From contig WPIO01000112.1 in assembly GCA_009760855.2 (NCBI GenBank), positions 675,501 to 739,500 on the forward strand: DNA of 64,000 nt, written 5' to 3'. The notes beneath the pieces are model-generated. The model made no database searches and was not told the DNA's origin. It was given only the letters and a program-made list of their open reading frames with translations. This DNA is from Cristatella mucedo. Lineage: Eukaryota > Bryozoa > Phylactolaemata > Cristatellidae. Positions within the stretch are counted from its first letter, which is position 1; each line of letters opens with the position of its first letter. The position numbers were made by a program, and so were the translations under genes. This document shows positions 1 to 40,414 of the stretch, piece after piece.

Positions 1-1284
1 GGTGGCTGCACACCGGAAGCCGTAAACTGTAGTCCTTGAACATTAAAACCCCAAATGAGAGCTTTCCGGCAACCGTACCTTCATATTTAGGCAGGCAGAC
101 CTCGCTTTCTGTCTCGCCGAGGACCCCGCTTCTAGGTCGACGTTCTTGCCGATAGTTTAGGTTCTCAGAATTCATTTTATAATGTTTCCATGCGCACGCG
201 TATTGCTAGATATTTTACAACGCTATTACTTTTGCTAGCTGAAGTGTCTAGAAAGAGATTGGGTACTCGTTTGAGGTGCTGTATGAATGTAGTGGGGCAT
301 TATTATATTATTATTGCATCAGCGCCGGCTGCGAGAGACCTTCAGACTGTAAACGCTCTTGCAAGTTTAGCCCACGCGCTTCTCGCTCTGCTAATCCACA
401 AGACCCATCCAAAGATGTTGGGAGTGCTACATTACCCAGGTTATAAGGGCCCTGCAGATTGCTAACAATTCCGTAACGTCACATTTCCATGACAGCGCAA
501 ACGTTGACGCTGAGCTGGCCTGAGACGGGTTCCGGTTTTTGCCTGCACGCAAGTATCGGGCTCAGCGACTGTGACTTTGCGGAGCGTTCGTCGGCGCGAC
601 GTTTTGCGGAACTCGATTGCCGCCGCCGCCGCGGCTGCTGCATCTTCCTGCGCTCCGCCGCGAAGTGCTGATTGGCTCGGGCTTCGTGCTCAGACGGAGG
701 CGACGTTCGCCACCGGACGCAGAATGTTGGCCAGTTGTATGAGCTCCGCGGATCGTAGACTCGCCATGCTAAGACCAGCAGCCCTCTCGACAGCATAGCC
801 ACGATCGGAGCTCTTTTGGAAATTATATGCATATGGGTATACCAAGCCACCATACTACGGCAACGCGAAGCGACTGTGAAAGCCTTATGGGCATTACACG
901 AACGGGCCAACCCGTGGGCCAGGTACTGCTACTAATCAGCAGTAGCTACGACCCGACGAACCGAATCGCCCTATTACCATAGACGCGATACATTAGGCCT
1001 TCGCCCTAGGACACTCACACGCACTCTGCTCCGCTCGCTAAAGAGTTACTATTTGCAATCGTATTGTTCTCGGTGGTATTTCGTCCTAAGAACGTTAAGG
1101 CTGGAATACACTATTCCGATTTCCTATTGGGAGGTGCTGCTATGTCACCATCGTAGTGAGTGCCTTACCTTACACCACATTGCTCCACGTTGCCTATTTT
1201 GCAACACATTTTGCCCATTTGTGCCTTTAGTTCGTAAGATCGCTCGCAGAGCCTGAAGGTTACTCTAAACTGATGTCACGATAT

Positions 1285-1410
1285 CAGGCATTATGAATGC
1301 TGACACTGTGCAAGCCATCACTAACCAATCGGTATGTTTCCTTTGCAGCATATGTAACGAGCCTAGAAAGAGATTTAATTCCCCTAATGCATTACATAGA
1401 TATAGTATTA
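1285..1410 (+). mobile_element. LINE family A 3' tail fragment
   Basis: Diverged 3' UTR end with TTTGCAGCA, GCCTAGAAAGAGATTTAA and a short terminal AT-rich run, matching the ends of better family A copies such as 63300-63379. Confidence 0.6.
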
Positions 1411-1419
1411 CTATCCTTA

Positions 1420-1580
1420 ACAACTGGGTAAGACGGCTGCTCTTAACGACCTCGGTCCTGAGGTTCAAACCCTGCGTTGGACGATCCTTTATTGCCACTT
1501 GCAGCTGTGGTGATTGCCTTTGAGGCTCTTTTGCCACTATACAAAAAGAGGCAGATAAATAAGTTGGTATTTTTAACCGT
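1420..1580 (+). mobile_element. SINE family 2 copy (tRNA-derived)
   Basis: B box GGTTCAAACCC at 1462-1472, then GGACGATCCTTTATTGCCAC, GTGGTGAT and CCACTATACAAA as in the other family 2 copies at 12560, 28379 and 58755. The A box is degraded. Confidence 0.65.
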
Positions 1581-2373
1581 CAGGCGGCACGAACAGCCAG
1601 CAGCAGCAGCTTCGCAAATGCTTACTTCTCGGGACTTAGACAGCTCTTTCACGTCGACTTTGCCGGACCTCCTAATTACTCTTTTCTTATGAGTCTTAAG
1701 GTTCGTTCTAGAAGTAGCGAGCAGCGTTTCAAATCCGGGAGGTCACTTCCACCGCGTCCTCTCGTCGGCTAGGTATTCTCGAAAGTTGTGTTCAGCAGAT
1801 ACACGCACAGCTCACGTGATTACGTTCTATCCTCCTCTCATCAGAATAATTTGACTAATTATGGCCGTGGTTGGCTGAAAATCTCCGAGGATAAGTGCCA
1901 AGAGCCAAGACAAGTCTCAAGTTCTCCGATACAAATGTTTAGTTATTGTTCATATTGTTATTATTTACTTCACTTTCCCCACAAGTTCTGTCTCGACACT
2001 ACTAACCATTGATACTCATTGGTATTACTACCGAAAAAGCCAGGCCTCTGCAGCGGTCGTGAACATAGAAGCTCAGTTTATAAATCCGAGAAATTCAGCG
2101 ATCTGTCTCCTCTGCTTTGGCTTTCTCTTTGGTCGATCAACGGACAAATGAGAGAAATTTCACTCTCGCTCGTAATGCTCTGAATGGCTTGGCTCATTCG
2201 GTTCGCAGAATCGGTCTTCTAAAATATTTTACGATTTCTTAATTCAAAGAGGCTGAAATAAGAACTTCTAGAAAGTAGCATTCGGAAAATTATGAAAAGG
2301 GCTCTACCATGCACTAGGCAAGCTAGTGCTGCCTAAGGCGACCAGCGAAGGAGCAACACATAAGTGAAAGAAC

Positions 2374-21363
<18,990 letters not shown>

Positions 21364-21684
21364 GTCGGGGGGGGGGGGCGAGCGAGTTTATCTGCGCACA
21401 AACCGGCCCGCTGTCACGAACCTCTGCTTCCGCTCGATCCTCTACTTGTTGCTTCCGCTTTGCGCGGGGAGCCTACGCGAGCGCCGAGTTATCTCCCTAA
21501 AACTGAGCATTCATCCCCCCCCCCGCCGCCGCAGATTTGATAATCGTGAAGACGTGAAGAGGAGGATCTATGGAAGCATCATGGCGAAAACTGGATTAAG
21601 CAGCATTGGCAATATCAGCTATCGTTTGATGTAACAACGGCTTAGACTGGTGTATGACACTCTTCTAGAATTCCACACCAACTA

Positions 21685-21930
21685 AAAAACATAATAATAA
21701 TAATACATTTGATAAAGCGCTCTTAAAGAACTCAATCTCTTTCTAGGCGCTTTATAATTGCAAAGGAAGCACGATCGAATGGTTAGGGGGTAGCATGCTC
21801 ATTAAACAACAAGAATAACATGGTTAGGGGTGACAAGCACAGGGTCAGCATGCAAGTGTTGTTAGTGGCAGCATGCCACAGTGTCACCACGCATAAACAC
21901 ATAAAAGCACGAATCACATGAACCCACAAA
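21685..21930 (-). mobile_element. LINE family A 3' UTR and tail
   Basis: Antisense AATAATAATA, TTTGATAAAGCGCTCTTAAA, then GGTTAGGGGTGACAAGCACA, with a second motif copy. Confidence 0.78.
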
Positions 21931-22468
21931 AATTATCGCATAAATAGATTCTTTAATAAAAAAGCTAATGAAAAGTTTGACATCGAATATTTTAACACGA
22001 AAACAGTAATACGTTCAAGGACATTGTACGATTCACATAGCAATACTTACTGTATTTTTAAAATGGCGAACGTCCAGGAATCTCTTCGAAAAGGAGCCAA
22101 CTCGCAGTCCAAATTTCACATTGATCGGCGGAGTATTGGCCCAGTTGTGGCATTTGCAAGGCACGAAGTCAGATTGAAGCGAAAGCCGGCTCAAAGTCAG
22201 GCACTAGTTGCAAGCATGTAAATTGATATGCAAACAGGTGATAAGCTGTGAACATGAGTCGTGTATGAAAATAATACTTTGAATTAGTTTACTGGAGGAG
22301 CTCCGATTATAAGCTGTCTCCATATTGATGATTAATTGGTTTGTCAAAACTCTGCCAGCAGTAGTCAATGCGACTGAGGAAATGCCATGTTTTATATGGG
22401 CTACTAAAATTTTCTGGGCAGCACGCCTTTGGTTTGCAGCTTCAGAGTGCTTCTCTCGGGAGAAGCTG
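21930..22468. other. Unassigned intergenic sequence
   Basis: AT-rich; no exon or repeat recognised between the divergent PSMF1 and DNALI1 starts. Confidence 0.4.
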
Positions 22469-22538
22469 CTCATGTCTGAGCTGGTTTGGTCCAGCGGTTA
22501 AGGTGCTCGCCCCGACCAAGGTGTGACTCATGTCTGAG
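22469..22538 (+). mobile_element. 3'-truncated SINE family 1 head with 12-bp target-site duplication
   Basis: CTCATGTCTGAG at 22469-22480 is repeated exactly at 22527-22538. Between them lie 46 bases of SINE family 1 head (TGGTCCAGCGGTTAAGGTGC, CCCCGACCAAGG) with no B box, body or tail. Confidence 0.8.
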
Positions 22539-22539
22539 C

Positions 22540-23740
22540 AATGGCAGCAAAAGCCAGCAAGTCAGCTGGGCTTCGAACCTTGCTTACCCAGCTGACGCGA
22601 TGTAATAGTTTCTTTTTATGGACGCTCAAGCTAACGAAGAGCGTACAGTTACCTCATAAAACCGGATTACGCGTTATCTTCTACAGCTATTTGTGCAAGC
22701 GGAGCTGTGCGTCAGACTATCAAGTTTTTGTTGTATCATTTGCATAACCGCCTCTTCACAGCAGGCAAAGCTATTGAAACATGTACCTGCTAAAATCAGT
22801 TTAAGTATAATTGTGCTTGAGAATATTAGAGGCTCCTTTATTAAGAGCAAACGGAACCAGATGCTTCATTGTCAATGGTGTTGATCATATGTCTTGTGTT
22901 TGTATAGATATTATGTGAGGTGCTATGTTTGCTCCATCTTATTAACTTACCTTGATGTCGCGCATCAGCGCTTGTCTGCAGATTACACCACCGGGGTAAC
23001 TCCTACGCCCGGACCGGTAGTAAACTTGTTGAAGGCTAGCACAAGTCTTAAGTGATTTAGGAGGCATATTGCAATAACTGCTGGTGCCGTCCACCCACAA
23101 CGATAACCATGTGAACCAGACATCTGAGGTGGTGGTAAGTCAAGTGTACTTTGGACTTCGATCGAGGGAGTGGCATGGAATAGACTGCCCTACGGGATAT
23201 TGCATGAAAAAGAAAATCCTAGCTGATTAGACAGCCTCTTTTTGTACAGCGACAGAAGAGCCTTCGCGGCGATCGCCGCCGCTCGCAGCGGCGATCAAGG
23301 AGTCGCTCATCGCAGAAAATCGTGAAAAACAGCCACCTCACCTCACACTGTGCCATCGCGGCACCCCACAAGCAGCCATGTCTGTAAAATGATAGACTAC
23401 ACGCAGAAAAATAACTCGGTTACACGTGGTAGGATGAAATGAGACGATACTATCCATATCATACGGACTATTCCTATACCATTCGGACGCGAGCGTGCAT
23501 CGCGAATCGAGACTGCCCACGAAGACTAAGAACACTGCTGCTGTTACCGGAAACAGTCGGGCCAGTTGATGGGTTGGGAAGAAACACGATACTGAGAGGG
23601 CCCCTTTCTCCCATTTTAAAGGGCTAAAATATAATCGGAAGACCCGTCTCGGTAGCTAATTCGTGAGATGACATGACTATCTAATCGACTAAATCGCTGC
23701 TGCACCGTCCTCGCTGCACTTCCGTCGTCTGCTGTCGGCG
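22540..23740. other. Unassigned sequence upstream of DNALI1
   Basis: No exon recognised. A small GC-rich inverted repeat (GATCGCCGC / GCGGCGATC) lies near 23268-23300. The last few hundred bases should hold the DNALI1 promoter and 5' UTR. Confidence 0.4.
23543..23554 (+). promoter_or_regulatory. Possible degenerate X-box upstream of DNALI1
   Basis: GTTACCGGAAAC, about 195 bases before the DNALI1 ATG. RFX factors that drive cilia genes bind X-boxes (GTTRCC, short spacer, GGYAAC). Here the spacer is zero and the second half has one mismatch, so this is only a candidate. Confidence 0.2.
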
Positions 23741-23748
23741 CACCGGGA

Positions 23749-34896
<11,148 letters not shown>

Positions 34897-36100
34897 ATCA
34901 GCAGATGAGCCCCTGAAGCTGCTTTAAGATATGGCTTCTAATTGTCTTCCAACCTTATGATAATTACCATAGCAGCTGTGTGTATTTATTGGTTCTTTTT
35001 TAAACTTGCTGCTTATTTGAAGATTAAGTTATCAATCTTTTTTCGCATAAGAACAATCACCACCGACAACAGTTTTGCCTCCAGTGAGGAACGGTCATTG
35101 AATCTCTAGTTTCCATATACAAGAGACTATTCGTTGTTTCATTAGCACAACACTGGTGTTGGCAAGGCTGGAGATGCAACTGAGCATTCTTCTCGGTGGA
35201 TAGTATAGCAGCTATGAGCAAGATAACTATTATTTACCGGTGCATATATGATCTATATGACGTGCATGCTAAGAAATGAGCGAAACTTTCAAGGAATGTA
35301 ATTTTGCTGAAGCGTTACAGGTTTTTCAATGCCGTAGACATCAGTCAAAGCTGCTAAATCGGCGGTAAAGCGGAAGTAAAGACGCCCGTTTGTTTACCTA
35401 AATATATACGCACATATTAGCAGCTTATGTATGCAAATACATATATATGTATATACATATATATGTATATACCTACATATCTAGTATATGAAGGTATGCA
35501 TAGTAGTATGTAGTATGCTATATGTAGTAGTAGTGCGTTAAATGTAAGCGCTGGAGAAATTTTATATAAATTTTATATATGTACTGTATAGTAGACCTGA
35601 GCCTGGAAATCGCTATCGACTGACATCTCTACATCCAAGCACTTCTTTCCAATTTTAGTGAACTCTACAAAGAGAGATTTACGTTGCTCTATTGGGGCCC
35701 TGTGCAAATCTTACTATTATTAGTATTACCTATATATGCAGTGCAATGCTGGTGTTTATTTGTATTCATCGTGAGGTGCTGTATCTAATACGATTGTTCT
35801 TTTGACTGCTTGACGCTCATCACTGACATAGCAGAGGTACCAAACATTTCCCACCGATTCAAATTGTTCTCACTGACCCAGACCGACACTAGCAGCAAGA
35901 CTAGAATAGGCGACTCCACACCTCTGGTTACTTCCGCATTATGTAATGATTTAGGTACCCTGGAAAATTTCATTCTACGTTCAGTATATGTTGCGCACGC
36001 AGTAAAAACTATAGTATATTTAGACATTAGAGTTTATATTACAGATTTTCAGGCGTTCAACTTTTTTACTAAATGCAGAGAATTGGTAAAAGTGAAAGCT
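34897..36100. other. DNALI1 3' flank, AT-rich
   Basis: Contains the DNALI1 3' UTR. No AATAAA close to the stop was found; the first clear plus-strand AATAAA noticed is at 36240. A (TATATG)-type AT-rich repeat lies at about 35430-35480. Confidence 0.4.
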
Positions 36101-36217
36101 CGCTGTAAGCTGTACACTGCGATGTATCGCAGTGTACAGCTTACAGCGAAGCAATTACCTAGCTTGCAAGCATATTTCAAGAGCTTGGTGTACAAAAGCA
36201 GTGATAGTACACAATGA
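35810..36217 (+). CDS. Hypothetical open frame (135 aa), uncertain
   Basis: Open frame beginning MTLITDIAEVPNISHRFKLF with mixed, non-repetitive composition. No recognised domain, signal peptide or splice context. It contains the perfect hairpin at 36100-36149, so part of the frame is palindromic. It may be chance in the DNALI1 3' flank or an unknown gene; an AATAAA follows at 36240. Confidence 0.2.
   Translation: MTLITDIAEVPNISHRFKLFSLTQTDTSSKTRIGDSTPLVTSALCNDLGTLENFILRSVYVAHAVKTIVYLDIRVYITDFQAFNFFTKCRELVKVKARCKLYTAMYRSVQLTAKQLPSLQAYFKSLVYKSSDSTQ
36100..36149. repeat. Perfect inverted repeat, 23-bp arms, 4-base loop
   Basis: The left arm begins TCGCTGTAAGCTGTACACTG and its exact reverse complement follows after TGTA. 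Pairing ends cleanly outside the arms. Confidence 0.9.
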
Positions 36218-37490
36218 ACAACTGAGGGTAATTTCGCGAAATAAAGTACCCGTTTCGCCCCAATTTTATTTACTACTACACAGCAAAGCTTGCACATGCA
36301 CAAGAGAGTATGCTCATTGTTAACACACACCCCCCCCCAAGCCTGGCGATGCAGTACCTAGCAACTTTACTTGTTCGTGTGCATTTGGAACACCAAGATG
36401 TTTTGCCTTTGCCATTCACCTACGTGAAGTAGAACCATGGTACTTTCGGCCATTGCGAGCACCCGAACTGAAGAGATAGTCTCGCGAGTGCTGTGAAAAG
36501 ACGGGACCATTACCCTGGGGGGCCCCAGCTACTAAAAATGGGCGCCGGAGCAAGTGAAGATGCAGTATAAGAACGTGTGCCTCCAAGGGAAAGGGCCGAA
36601 GGCCCAGCAGAACTGCACCGTGGACATAATGCCCGCTCAATCCCAAAAGGCTGCTTCGAGCATGCTTTATAGCAGCTTTGGCCAGATCTACGCTACCTGA
36701 AAATAGTCTATGGCGCCAAAGCGGGTCTTGAGGCGGCCTTCCGTCGACATGCGTCTTCAGCACGTGCGAGCTCACCAAACGAAAGGTCACATTAACAGAG
36801 GGACGCTAAGGGGACCCAACGTTACTATGAAAACCTTTCGCGGCCAAGCTTCGGTGCCAGTTCGACGGGGCACCCGTTTCAAAGTATCTAGCAGACTCCT
36901 CATAACGACGGACAGATCTCAACAAGCAACGTCCACATTTAGCACACCACAAAGTCTCGGGTCATAGAAGTTTGATAGAATATTTACCCTGTATACGTTT
37001 GCGCGACGGTGGCGGCTTTAAGACACCAGCGTCCACGAAATCACTTGGAGGCCGCAGACAGCAGCAACATGCAGGAAGTGCTTGCACAGACGATTAGGGC
37101 CACCGAGCCGAACATGCTACATCGGCCAACAGAGCGGTAAACTCTACAGCACTACGCCGGATTGATCGTGATGGGTGATTGACGTCAATATTTCATGAGC
37201 CAATTTTGGTGAAACTCGTGACTCAAAGCATGGCTAGTGAGTCGTAAAAGCAGCTCAACTGCAAGCAGACCGCAGCAGAATAAGACGGTGATTAAAATCG
37301 CTCGTTCTTCGTTAACTAAGTTCATCTGCTGTCTTGACACCTATTCCTCAACCCGAGAGGTTGATAACTTTGTACGGCAAGGACACAGACAGAAAAACTC
37401 GCAGGACAGCTTTAAATCTGACATTAAGATAGTACTCAAACTATTGCAAACAGACGCCAGTAATACTCAGACGAGATAACAAGGGCTCTA
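36150..37490. other. Unassigned sequence
   Basis: Open frames at 36790-36416 and 36710-36967 show no motif. No repeat recognised. Confidence 0.4.
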
Positions 37491-38130
37491 GAAGGGTTTG
37501 TTGATCCATTGTAATAAATGCTGCAGGAAGGTCTCGTTAAACTTGTTTCGCGACATCAACTAAATCACTACTCCTGAGAAGGTCAATCTACATTAGCAAA
37601 AGTGTCTCTAAGGAATGATTATGTCTAAAGCCTGACAAACTTAATTGCTAGGTTTGAAATTTTGGTATAACCCGGTGTGTCACAGCTCGTTTTAGTGTAT
37701 TTGATAGAAACGAGATTAAGGAGACTGTATTCCTTAAGCTGTCCTATGTGTAGTTATGCATTTTTACCAAGTTTCCTAGAAAATGTGCCGGGGCTCAGTT
37801 ATGGGTTACCTTAATATAGGACTCTTTATGAAAATCAGAGAGAACTCGTGAAATTCGATATCTTCGACGTTCGCGTCAGACAAGCCTCCTTGCCGAGTCT
37901 TAACACATCTGTAAGCCTTTTATTTTACATCTGTAAGCCTGTCATTACGTACCCAGTGCGTTACAGGAGTCTCGATGGCGTTTAACAAATGCATGGGCTA
38001 ATTTGGCTGCGAGAACCCAATGTTTCGAAATTTCAAGTGGCCGGACGTTGATGAGGTCATCTAGTGGCGGGTCATCTTGGAACATGACACAGCCGAAGTT
38101 TGTGCACCTCCATCAGGAGCGCTGCCTGGA
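37490..38130 (-). mobile_element. Ancient LINE remnant
   Basis: Antisense traces of LINE RT and thumb sequence (CAAATGCATGGGCTAATTTG, GAGGTCATCTAG, CATCTTGGAACATGACAC) with no open frame. Confidence 0.45.
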
Positions 38131-38779
38131 AACTGTACTTGGATTAGATGTAGGCTCTTTGAACATTGGCTTGGGCCCAGTGTCTCGATTCAAGGAGGAC
38201 CGAAGGTCAAGTGTGCCGCCCCCTCCGTATGTGCACATCGCACACTACCGAGCCACGCGACGTCCACAGTAGGCAACACGCAGTACGCGTGGACTCATAT
38301 TCGGCGAGACTCGAAACGAGTAGGCTGCACGGTCTCGATCGGTTCATATTCGGCCTTCCGGGTGGCTAATTGTTACGGCGCTCAATATCCAGAGTGGGAG
38401 GTGCGTAATTGCCTAGCGACCGATCTGAAGTCCCACATTGAGCTCGCGCGACAGCTACGAAGCGACGATTGTCCCGCGGCGGCATTTGTATGAAGGTTAA
38501 TGGCACCAAGTGGAGCAGTCACCTTCAGCGACAATCAGAGCGCAAGCACGCCAGGCGCGGCGTCAAACTACAGGGGGCGGAGTCGCTGCGATTTCTCGCT
38601 TCGATGAGGCGCTGAGTGCACCGAACGGCAGCGACGGCTATATTTGGAGCGGTGCGGTTGGATTAATTACGAGCACGTCCTTCGGCGGGCATTTCGATGC
38701 GACTAAGACTCGAGCGTGCTTGCTTGCAGCGGCTTTGTTACACCGTACCGGCCGCACGTGCGTTGGCGTGTATCTGAAT
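38130..38779. other. GC-rich unassigned sequence
   Basis: Several overlapping frames (38077-38493, 38510-38794) with CpG-rich composition; no domain recognised. Confidence 0.4.
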
Positions 38780-38946
38780 GGCGAGCGGATATAATTAAAT
38801 ATAATTCATTTATATAGCGCCCTAAGAGAACTTAACCTCAATTCAGGCGCTTCACATATGCCTCGGGGCTCGAGACCACGACCTCGGTCAGACCTTGGTC
38901 GGGGCGAGCACCTTAACCGCTAGACCAGACCAGCTCGGCGAGCGGA
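38780..38946 (-). mobile_element. Full-length SINE family 1 with 10-bp target-site duplication
   Basis: GGCGAGCGGA at 38780-38789 is repeated at 38937-38946. The antisense SINE between them spans 38790-38936, 147 bases: A-box region, B-box region, and the tail with AGCGCCCTAAGAGAACTTAA then an AT-rich end. Confidence 0.9.
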
Positions 38947-38949
38947 GCG

Positions 38950-39843
38950 AAGCGTTAGCGCATGCAATCGCGAGAAGAGGAGTAATGGAGCCGCGCGGAG
39001 CGGCGAGGCCTCTCAATGCAGAAGCAACTCCAGTCTAAAAAACTCGACGAAGACGCCAAACGAGCGACCGCTGCCGCGCTCGGCAGGGGTCGCTCGATGC
39101 GTGCTCAGTTTTCTCCGCATCCCCGTCTCCCCCACCCACCCCTGGTGGTTAGCGCTAGTGAAAGCGGTAAGTCATTTGTACAATACCCGACCTCTTTTTA
39201 GGCACTCAAAGTATGCAGGAAAAGAAGTGTGCCAACTGGTTTAAGTAATTCCACGAAAAGTGTCAGCACGTTAAAGACAGCTCACGTACAGTTTACGCCG
39301 GCGAAGCAAGCACTTCAACGACCTGTTGGGGTTTTGGCGTCGTTTTAGCATTTCTAAGTCAGGGGATGTCGCGGCGACGTCCGTTGGTGGCGAGCTTGGC
39401 AGCAGCTACGCTGAGGGAGGCGGTAGACAGAAGATGAAACAGAAGCCACCGGCGGCCGCGGTCGCCCCGTACTCGCTGGTACCGGCAGACATAACGCAGG
39501 CGCGATCATAGTCTGGTTCGAGCCGCGTTCCGCCACGAAACGGTTAAGCCTCGATAGCGCTGTCCAACGTATTCACGGTATCGCCAGGCGAAAAGGGCGC
39601 GTGTGCGTACAGTCCTAGCCAGCGCGTTCACCTCCCGCACAACTCAAAGCTCCAAGTACAACTGCCACAACTTCTAAGACAAGCCTCCAAGAACAACTGA
39701 CTAACCGTAACTGACAGCTGTCCTGCTCACACGGTCTAAACCGTGGATCGCAATATATTGGGTCCCTAATGCTGCTTACAATTCTAAGATCGCTGCTAAT
39801 GTCAAGCATTATCGTAATCCGACCGATTTAACAGGCATACGGT
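38950..39843. other. Unassigned sequence
   Basis: Possible LINE trace at 39340-39400 (TAGCATTTCTAAGTCAGGGG). No gene recognised. Confidence 0.4.
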
Positions 39844-40414
39844 TGTGACAGCCCTCCGGACGACCTGTCTTCAGGCTGGGTAGCGAAACTGAGCAACCAG
39901 GCTCCGGGCTCCAGCACCGAGCACTTTATTAGCAGAAACCACGCCGGCCAAGCCCGGCCTATGCACTCCAGACGGCTGCCAGCGTAGAGGGATCTACGTA
40001 GATCGGCGTAGACGGATCTACGTAGATCGGCGTAGAGGGATCTACGTAGATCGGCGTAGACGGATCTACGTAGATCGGCGTAGAGGGATCCTTCTCCCTC
40101 TTCCTCTCGCGTACTCCTCCGGCAGCCCTTAAATTCAATGGCCGCATTGTTTTTGCACTGTCGAGCCACCGGTCTGTCGAGCCACCGGTCTTAGAGCTGA
40201 CGGCAGTTGGCGACAGACGGGTGTCCCATCCCGCAGACGCTGCCAATGCGTGGGTTTGGGCCAGGCTGTCGAGTCATCCATCCGTCGAGAGCCCTTGTCC
40301 ACCTCTCAACCGCTCGAGAGTCTGCTGCTGCTTAGGCCGGTCTGATCTCACGCAGGGCCATCGCCCAATGCTTACGGCCTCGTGAGTCATGCTCCCTCGC
40401 AACGTTTCGTAACA
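39844..40414 (+). mobile_element. LTR-like repeat, copy 1 (possible solo LTR)
   Basis: Starts TGTGACAGCCCTCC and ends GTTTCGTAACA; homologous with 50649-51090 over most of its length (GACCTGTCTTC, GGCTGGGTAGCG, ACGCCGGCCAAGCCC, CTCCGGCAGCCCTTA, TTTGCACTGTC). TG/CA-type ends and size suit a solo LTR. No target-site duplication or internal coding region was found, and the strand is arbitrary. Confidence 0.5.
39983..40090 (+). repeat. 24-bp tandem repeat with palindromic core
   Basis: Four units, each with the palindrome GATCTACGTAGATC followed by GGCGTAGA and an alternating GGG/CGG junction, which gives a 48-base higher-order period. Inside the LTR-like repeat and absent from copy 2. Confidence 0.9.
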
